Made by a program: the position numbers and the translations under genes | The notes under the pieces: generated by a model | Seen by the model: only the letters and a program-made list of their open reading frames with translations | Database searches by the model: none | What the model was told of the DNA's origin: nothing | Part shown: positions 56,238-64,000 of the stretch, in pieces | Layout of the letters: each line of letters opens with the position of its first letter | Position numbering within the stretch: position 1 is the stretch's first letter | Assembly: GCF_014700075.1 (NCBI RefSeq) | Contig: NZ_JACXBU010000006.1 | Coordinates: forward strand, 367,033 to 431,032 | DNA length: 64,000 bases | Reading direction: 5' to 3' | DNA from: Pseudomonas sp. JM0905a | GTDB taxonomy: Bacteria; Pseudomonadota; Gammaproteobacteria; Pseudomonadales; Pseudomonadaceae

Positions 56238-56523
56238 GCTGTTTCCTTCAAGTGGCGGTGAGTCCTCGGCTAACTATAACCAAAAGCCGTCGACCTTGAT
56301 CCTGCGTCGCGTCACAGCAATCCATGCAAGATTCCGCAACGGATTACTTGACTTGTCTCGTGCTTATCCGAAGAATCCAGGGTTCGCTATTCCAGTGGGC
56401 CGGCCGCAAGTCGGAAGCTGTAGTAGTCGATGAGGTGCATACCCGCGCCGACCTGTAACACCCGCAACGCGTTACCTCGCGCTGGGTGGGAAAGCCCCGC
56501 AACAACTCTCAGGGGCCGACCCG

Positions 56524-56580
56524 ATGCTTGTTCAGTCAGTAGCTGACGTAGTCGGCGACCACCAGTCGCTCACGCGCTGA
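56524..56580 (+). CDS. Possible 18-codon leader peptide upstream of ilvI
   Basis: ATG at 56524 to TGA at 56578-56580 encodes MLVQSVADVVGDHQSLTR, with four Val and two Leu in 18 codons. AGGGG lies about 10 nt upstream, and a GCCCC/GGGGC hairpin precedes it at 56494-56516. The length, position 66 bp before the ilvI start and branched-chain content suggest an attenuation leader. I find no clear terminator with a T-tract between it and ilvI, so this is only a candidate. The surrounding 408-bp gap (56238-56646) has no other gene. Confidence 0.35.
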   Translation: MLVQSVADVVGDHQSLTR

Positions 56581-56646
56581 TTGCAGGCAAACCTAATCAG
56601 GCTGTCCGGTCGCGGGCGGTTATCTGGCGTACTAGAGGTGAAAAAC

Positions 56647-58371
56647 GTGGAGCTCTTATCTGGCGCTGAAATGGTCGTCCGCTCGCTGCGTGACGAAGGC
56701 GTTAAGTACATCTATGGGTACCCGGGTGGTGCCCTCCTGCATATCTACGATGCCCTGTTCAAAGAAAATGAAGTGACCCATATCCTGGTCCGTCATGAAC
56801 AGGCTGCTACCCATATGGCTGACGGCTACGCCCGCGCCACCGGCAAGCCCGGTGTTGTGCTGGTGACGTCCGGCCCGGGTGCGACCAACGCCGTTACCGG
56901 CATCGCCACCGCCTACATGGACTCCATCCCGATGGTGATCCTGTCCGGCCAGGTGCCGAGCAACATGGTCGGCACTGATGCCTTCCAGGAAACCGACATG
57001 GTCGGTATCTCCCGCCCGATCGTGAAGCACAGCTTCATCATCAAGCATCCCTCGGAAATCCCAGAGGTGATCAAGAAGGCGTTCTACATCGCCCAGTCCG
57101 GTCGTCCCGGCCCGGTTGTCGTCGACATTCCGAAGGACATGGGCGACCCGACCCAGAAGTTCGAATACAGCTACCCGAAGAAGGTCAAGCTGCGTTCCTA
57201 CAGCCCAGCGGTCCGTGGCCACTCCGGCCAGATCCGCAAGGCCGCCGAGATGCTGCTGGCCGCCAAGCGTCCGATCATGTACTCGGGCGGTGGCGTGATC
57301 ATGGGCAACGCGTCCGAGCAGCTCACCGAGCTGGCCAAGATGCTCAACCTGCCGGTGACCAACACCCTGATGGGCCTTGGCGCATTCCCGGGTACCGATC
57401 GCCAGTTCGTCGGCATGCTCGGCATGCACGGCAGCTACACCGCCAACCTGGCGATGCACCATTGCGACGTGATCCTGGCCGTCGGCGCTCGCTTCGATGA
57501 CCGCGTCATCAACGGCGCCGCCAAGTTCTGCCCGAACGCCAAGATCATCCACATCGACATCGACCCCGCGTCGATCTCCAAGACCATCAAGGCGGACATC
57601 CCGATCGTTGGCCCGGTAGACAGCGTGCTGTCCGAGATGGTCGCCATCCTCAAGGAAATCGGCGAGACCCCGAACAAGGAAACCGTTGCGGCCTGGTGGA
57701 AGCAGATCGATGAGTGGCGCGCTGGTGGCGACCTGTTCCCCTACGACAAGGGTGACGGCAGCATCATCAAGCCGCAGAGCGTAATCGAAACCCTCTGGGA
57801 AGTGACCAAGGGCGATGCCTACATCACCTCCGACGTGGGTCAGCACCAGATGTTCGCGGCGCAGTACTACCGCTTCAACAAGCCCAATCGCTGGATCAAC
57901 TCCGGCGGCCTGGGCACCATGGGCTTTGGTTTCCCCGCGGCCATGGGCATCAAGCTGAGCTTCCCGGAAGTCGACGTCGCTTGCGTGACCGGCGAGGGCA
58001 GTATCCAGATGAACATCCAGGAGCTGTCCACCTGCCTGCAGTACGACCTGCCGGTGAAGATCATCAACCTGAACAACGGTGCGCTGGGCATGGTCCGCCA
58101 ATGGCAGGACATGCAGTACAACAGCCGTTACTCGCACTCCTACATGGAATCGCTGCCTGATTTCGTCAAGCTGGCCGAGGCCTATGGCCACGTTGGCATT
58201 CGCGTGACCGATCCGAAGGATCTGAAGGCGAAGATGGAAGAGGCGTTCTCGCTGAAGAACCGTCTGGTGTTCCTCGATATCCAGGTCGACTCCAGCGAAC
58301 ACGTCTACCCGATGCAGATTCGGGATGGCGCCATGCGCGACATGTGGCTGAGCAAGACGGAGCGGACCTGA
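56647..58371 (+). CDS. ilvI: Acetolactate synthase, large subunit
   Basis: Thiamine-diphosphate enzyme that starts valine, leucine and isoleucine synthesis. I start at GTG 56647 ([18 protein letters not shown]), because GAGGTG lies 8 bp upstream; this gives 574 residues, the E. coli IlvI length. The catalytic Glu51 is in [20 protein letters not shown]. The FAD/pyruvate region is in the middle. The ThDP-Mg motif is [19 protein letters not shown] through [12 protein letters not shown] near 440-480. The small subunit ilvH follows after 2 bp. A candidate leader peptide lies upstream. Confidence 0.97.
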   Translation: MELLSGAEMVVRSLRDEGVKYIYGYPGGALLHIYDALFKENEVTHILVRHEQAATHMADGYARATGKPGVVLVTSGPGATNAVTGIATAYMDSIPMVILSGQVPSNMVGTDAFQETDMVGISRPIVKHSFIIKHPSEIPEVIKKAFYIAQSGRPGPVVVDIPKDMGDPTQKFEYSYPKKVKLRSYSPAVRGHSGQIRKAAEMLLAAKRPIMYSGGGVIMGNASEQLTELAKMLNLPVTNTLMGLGAFPGTDRQFVGMLGMHGSYTANLAMHHCDVILAVGARFDDRVINGAAKFCPNAKIIHIDIDPASISKTIKADIPIVGPVDSVLSEMVAILKEIGETPNKETVAAWWKQIDEWRAGGDLFPYDKGDGSIIKPQSVIETLWEVTKGDAYITSDVGQHQMFAAQYYRFNKPNRWINSGGLGTMGFGFPAAMGIKLSFPEVDVACVTGEGSIQMNIQELSTCLQYDLPVKIINLNNGALGMVRQWQDMQYNSRYSHSYMESLPDFVKLAEAYGHVGIRVTDPKDLKAKMEEAFSLKNRLVFLDIQVDSSEHVYPMQIRDGAMRDMWLSKTERT

Positions 58372-58373
58372 AC

Positions 58374-58865
58374 ATGCGACACATCATTTCCCTGCTGCTG
58401 GAAAACGAGCCGGGCGCACTGTCCCGCGTCGTCGGCCTGTTCTCTCAGCGCAACTACAACATCGAAAGCCTGACCGTGGCTCCGACCGAGGACCCGACCC
58501 TGTCGCGTCTGACGCTGACCACCATTGGCCACGATGAAGTGATCGAGCAGATCACCAAGAACCTCAACAAGCTGATCGAAGTGGTGAAGCTGGTTAACCT
58601 GTCGGAGAGCGCTCACATCGAGCGTGAACTGATGCTGGTCAAAGTGAAGGCCACTGGCGCCCAGCGCGCCGAGGTCAAGCGCACCACCGACATCTTCCGC
58701 GGCCAGATCGTCGACGTGACTTCCAGCGTCTATACGATCCAGCTGGCGGGCACTAGCGACAAGCTGGACAGCTTCATCCAGGCCATCGGCACCAGCTCGA
58801 TCCTGGAAACTGTACGCAGTGGCGTCACCGGGATTTCCCGTGGCGACAAAGTGCTGACCATCTGA
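58374..58865 (+). CDS. ilvH: Acetolactate synthase, small regulatory subunit
   Basis: 163 residues from ATG 58374, 2 bp after ilvI. The N-terminal ACT domain (1-75) holds IISLLLENEPGALSRVVGLF and QRNYNIESLTVAPTEDPTLS, the valine-feedback region. The C-terminal domain has KVKATGAQRAEVKRTTDIFR. It confers feedback inhibition on IlvI. A terminator shared with the converging ilvY gene follows. Confidence 0.97.
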   Translation: MRHIISLLLENEPGALSRVVGLFSQRNYNIESLTVAPTEDPTLSRLTLTTIGHDEVIEQITKNLNKLIEVVKLVNLSESAHIERELMLVKVKATGAQRAEVKRTTDIFRGQIVDVTSSVYTIQLAGTSDKLDSFIQAIGTSSILETVRSGVTGISRGDKVLTI

Positions 58866-58873
58866 TCGCAGTT

Positions 58874-58905
58874 ATAAAAAACCCCGCCTGGTGCGGGGTT
58901 TTTTA
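58874..58905. terminator. Bidirectional terminator between ilvH and ilvY
   Basis: Stem AACCCCGC / GCGGGGTT with A-run before and T-run after it, between the converging ilvH and LysR-type genes. Confidence 0.9.
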
Positions 58906-58916
58906 TTGCCCGGACT

Positions 58917-60938
<2,022 letters not shown>

Positions 60939-60955
60939 GGTCTTTTCCGATCCAG

Positions 60956-60985
60956 AAAGAACGCGGCCCCGGCCGCGTTCTTTCG
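60956..60985 (+). terminator. Intrinsic terminator after ilvC
   Basis: Stem AAAGAACGCGGCC / GGCCGCGTTCTTTC with almost no loop; follows the ilvC stop by 18 bp. Confidence 0.85.
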
Positions 60986-61081
60986 TTATGGCGGCAGGGT
61001 TCTGGTATAAAGCCTGTTTGCCGGGCGCCGTATCCCGCGTGTCGCCCACCACAAACCGTATTCGTTGCAAGGATGTTGTTC

Positions 61082-61897
61082 ATGAGTGAACGTCCCGAAG
61101 AGCCGAATCAGCCCACCGAGGGCGAGAGCCTGTTGCCCATTGACGAGCATGTCGAGGAAGGGCAGGACGCTGATGGGCGCAAGGTTCGCCACCGCGGTAT
61201 CTATCTGCTGCCAAATCTCTTCACCACCGCCAACCTGTTCGCCGGCTTCTACGCCATCGTCAATGCCATGAACGGCAACTTCTCGGTGGCCGCCGCTACC
61301 GTGTTCGTCGCCATGGTGCTGGATAGCCTCGACGGCCGCGTTGCGCGCCTCACCAATACCCAGAGCGCTTTCGGTGCCGAGTACGACTCGTTGTCGGACA
61401 TGGTCGCCTTCGGTGTTGCTCCGGCCCTGCTGGCCTTCGAATGGGCCTTGAGTGGTCTGGGGAGCGTCGGTCTGACCGTTGCCTTCATCTATGTGGCTGG
61501 CGCGGCGCTGCGTCTGGCGCGCTTCAATACCCAGATCGGCAAGGTCGACAAGCGCTACTTCATCGGCCTCGCGAGCCCGGCTGCGGCAGGCGTGGTGGCC
61601 GGTACCGTCTGGGCATTCAGCGACTTCGGCATCAAGGGCTCGAACATGTCGTTCATCGTCGCCCTGCTGGTCGCCCTGGCCGGCATGCTGATGGTCAGCA
61701 ACATCAAGTTCTACAGCTTCAAGGACCTGGACCTGAAAGGGCGCGTGCCTTTCGTGGCCATTCTCGTGGTCGTGCTGGTCTTTGCCGTGGTGTTCAGCGA
61801 CCCGCCGCGCATCCTTCTGCTGATCTTCCTGGCTTACGCCGCCTCCGGCCCGGTGCAATACTTGCTCCAGCTGCGTCGCCGCAAGCAGGTCGAGTGA
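61082..61897 (+). CDS. pssA: CDP-diacylglycerol-serine O-phosphatidyltransferase
   Basis: Makes phosphatidylserine, precursor of phosphatidylethanolamine. 271 residues from ATG 61082, with AAGGA eight bases upstream; an in-frame ATG at 61073 is less well placed. The CDP-alcohol phosphotransferase signature (DGxxARxnGxxxDxxxD pattern) reads DSLDGRVARLTNTQ then FGAEYDSLSDMVAFG near 85-115. About eight hydrophobic helices follow (ALLAFEWALSGLGSVGLTVA, VVVLVFAVVF). This is the membrane-type enzyme, unlike the phospholipase-D-like PssA of E. coli. Confidence 0.95.
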   Translation: MSERPEEPNQPTEGESLLPIDEHVEEGQDADGRKVRHRGIYLLPNLFTTANLFAGFYAIVNAMNGNFSVAAATVFVAMVLDSLDGRVARLTNTQSAFGAEYDSLSDMVAFGVAPALLAFEWALSGLGSVGLTVAFIYVAGAALRLARFNTQIGKVDKRYFIGLASPAAAGVVAGTVWAFSDFGIKGSNMSFIVALLVALAGMLMVSNIKFYSFKDLDLKGRVPFVAILVVVLVFAVVFSDPPRILLLIFLAYAASGPVQYLLQLRRRKQVE

Positions 61898-61957
61898 TGT
61901 AATTTCCTCGCGGCTCCGCAGTCTACTGGGCATCCCTGTCCAAGTTGCGGAGCCGCC

Positions 61958-62961
61958 ATGCTGATCCAGATTCCCCCTTCCTCTGCGTGTCGCGAGAGCG
62001 AAGTCACTCCCGAGTCCATCTACCTCTCCCGTCGCCAGCTGCTCGGTGCGGCCGGTGTCCTGGCGGCCATGGCTGCGATGCCTGGCCGTGCCCAGGATGC
62101 ATTGGTCTATCCGAATGTCGAGCCGGCGCCAGCGCCGGCGTGGTTCAGTGAGAAGCTCGCCAGTACCCGATGGCAGGCGGTAACGCCGGGGAACGAGTCG
62201 ACCACCCCGTTTCAGGACGCGACCCACTACAACAACTTCTACGAGTTCGGGACTAACAAGGGCGACCCGGCGCGTTATGCGGAGAAGATGCAGGTCGAAC
62301 CCTGGACGGTGCGAATCGATGGAGAAGTGGGCAAGCCGGGCACTTATTCAGTAGAGGATCTGGTCCGGCCACATGGGCTTAAAGAACGCATCTACAGGCT
62401 GCGTTGTGTCGAGGCCTGGTCCATGGTCATTCCCTGGCTCGGCTTTCCCTTGGCTGAATTGCTCAAGCGGGTCGAGCCTACGAGCAAAGCCAAGTACGTC
62501 AGCTTCGAGACTCGTCTCGCTCCAGAGGAGATGGCTGGCGTGCGCTCCGGTTTCTCTCTGATCGATTGGCCATATGTGGAGGGGTTAAGGCTGGATGAAG
62601 CCATGCATCCGCTGACGATTCTTGCTGTGGGTATGTATGGCCGCGTGTTGCCGAACCAGAATGGGGCACCGCTACGTCTGGTGGTGCCCTGGAAGTATGG
62701 ATTCAAGGGCATCAAGTCCATCGTGCGAATCAGTCTGGTCAGTGAGCAACCGCCCACGACATGGCAATCCATCGCCCCTGAGGAATATGGCTTCTATTCG
62801 AACGTCAATCCTGAGGTGGACCATCCTCGCTGGAGTCAGGCCCATGAGCGGCGCCTCCCTAGTGGATTGTTCAGCCCGAATATCGTGCCGACGCGTATGT
62901 TCAACGGCTATGACGAAGTGGCCAGCCTCTATGCCGGGCTGGATCTGAGGAAGTACTACTG

Positions 62962-62962
<1 letters not shown>
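61958..62962 (+). CDS. msrP: Periplasmic methionine sulfoxide reductase, molybdopterin subunit
   Basis: Mo-pterin enzyme that repairs oxidised Met in periplasmic proteins. 334 residues. The twin-arginine signal peptide [18 protein letters not shown] has RR at 25-26 and ends before the [18 protein letters not shown] segment. The molybdenum ligand Cys150 lies in [15 protein letters not shown]. The pterin-binding [20 protein letters not shown] is near 91-110. It is coupled to msrQ by a 1-bp TGATG overlap. Confidence 0.96.
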
Positions 62963-63588
<626 letters not shown>

Positions 63589-63590
63589 TG

Positions 63591-63618
63591 TTGACGGCAG
63601 AATCTGCATCCCTATAAT
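63591..63618 (+). promoter_or_regulatory. rrn promoter 1
   Basis: -35 TTGACG (63591-63596), 16-bp spacer, -10 TATAAT (63613-63618), then a GC-rich discriminator GCGCCCC, as in stringently controlled rRNA promoters. Confidence 0.75.
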
Positions 63619-63747
63619 GCGCCCCACTTCCGGCGCAGTCGCCAAGCAAAATTCCTTGTATATCAATGGGTTAAGTGCTTGGAGAAGGTGCTGGACGGGT
63701 TCGCTTCGAACGGTTCGCCAGTGGCGAATGAAGCTGAATCGGAGGTG

Positions 63748-63775
63748 TTGACAGCGAGTTTGAACGCTGTAGAAT
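63748..63775 (+). promoter_or_regulatory. rrn promoter 2
   Basis: -35 TTGACA (63748-63753), 16-bp spacer, -10 TAGAAT (63770-63775), discriminator GCGCCTC. Confidence 0.8.
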
Positions 63776-63854
63776 GCGCCTCCCGCCGACGAGAAGAGTG
63801 AATCGGGTCGGAAGCGCAAGCGGTTGAGTAGAAACGAAAATTTCGAAAAACAGC

Positions 63855-63882
63855 TTGACAGCAAGAAAGGCTGGCGTAGAAT
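63855..63882 (+). promoter_or_regulatory. rrn promoter 3
   Basis: -35 TTGACA (63855-63860), 16-bp spacer, -10 TAGAAT (63877-63882), discriminator GCGCGGC. Closest to the expected 16S gene. Confidence 0.85.
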
Positions 63883-63888
63883 GCGCGG

Positions 63889-64000
63889 CCTCGGTTGAGA
63901 CGAAAGACTTGATCGAAACGCTCTTTAACAACTGAATCAAGCAATTCGTGTGGGTGCTTGTGAGGTAAGACTGATAGTCGACTGATTATCAGCATCACAA
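63889..64000 (+). other. rRNA operon leader with boxA antitermination site
   Basis: After promoter 3 the sequence reads GATCGAAACGCTCTTTAACA then ACTGAATCAAGCAATTCGTG. CGCTCTTTAACA (63919-63930) is the boxA NusB/NusE site, and the GGTGCTTGTGAGG stretch a boxC-like element. This is the usual leader upstream of 16S rRNA, whose gene must begin just past the window end. In PAO1 an rRNA operon is next to msrQ too (from memory). Confidence 0.85.

Noticed and set aside
56238..56646. Intrinsic terminator (attenuator) before ilvI
   Set aside because: The GCCCC/GGGGC hairpin has no T-tract and lies before the candidate peptide, so classical attenuation is not shown.

Overview
The window is a 64 kb piece of a Pseudomonas chromosome with high GC. 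I place it in Pseudomonas sensu lato, near the P. aeruginosa lineage. Gene order follows, from memory, the PAO1 stretch from about PA4750 (folP) to the rRNA operon beside msrQ: folP-glmM-tpiA-secG-tRNA-rimP-nusA-infB-rbfA-truB-rpsO-pnp, then acs, pgi, panDCB, folK, pcnB, crcZ, cbrBA, gluQ, dksA, sfsA, the phu haem locus, prrF, cbpA, mrcB-lpoP, ilvI-ilvH, ilvC, pssA, msrPQ and an rrn leader. It is not P. aeruginosa itself: only one prrF copy sits at the phu/cbpA junction, an IlvY-type regulator separates ilvH from ilvC, and a TonB gene heads the phu operon. I see no phage, insertion sequence, integron, CRISPR or antibiotic-resistance island.

Region 1 (1-11,900, + strand) is the transcription/translation core: cell-wall precursor synthesis (glmM), tpiA, secG, tRNA-Leu(GAG), initiator tRNA-Met, the rimP-nusA-infB-rbfA-truB cluster, then rpsO and pnp, punctuated by several terminator-like hairpins. 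Region 2 (11,960-21,480) is the least characterised part: a zinc-finger/membrane/TPR protein, a BON-domain periplasmic protein with a sigma54-type promoter, a rhomboid protease, three tandem DUF2845 proteins, a large DUF748 protein, an RNA-methyltransferase-like protein and an MpaB-like (DUF2236) protein.

Region 3 (21,500-31,700) is metabolic: acetyl-CoA synthetase, a divergent pair of DJ-1-type proteins, pgi, pantothenate synthesis (panB, panC, panD), folK and pcnB. Region 4 (31,700-38,400) is the carbon/nitrogen catabolite control centre: cbrX-cbrA-cbrB and the CrcZ decoy RNA with its sigma54 promoter, upstream palindrome and six A-rich Hfq/Crc motifs, followed by gluQ and dksA. The acs mRNA leader in the same window carries a matching Hfq/Crc target motif.

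Region 5 (38,500-50,400) holds an aminotransferase, sfsA, a Rieske protein, and the iron/haem locus: phuR divergent from tonB-phuSTUVW, then the Fur-controlled small RNA PrrF and the cyclic-nucleotide-binding protein CbpA. Region 6 (50,600-64,000) has a two-domain kinase-like protein, PBP1B with its lipoprotein partner LpoP, branched-chain amino acid synthesis (ilvI-ilvH, ilvY, ilvC), pssA, the periplasmic methionine sulfoxide repair pair msrP-msrQ, and finally three stacked promoters and the boxA of an rRNA operon whose 16S gene lies just beyond the window end.
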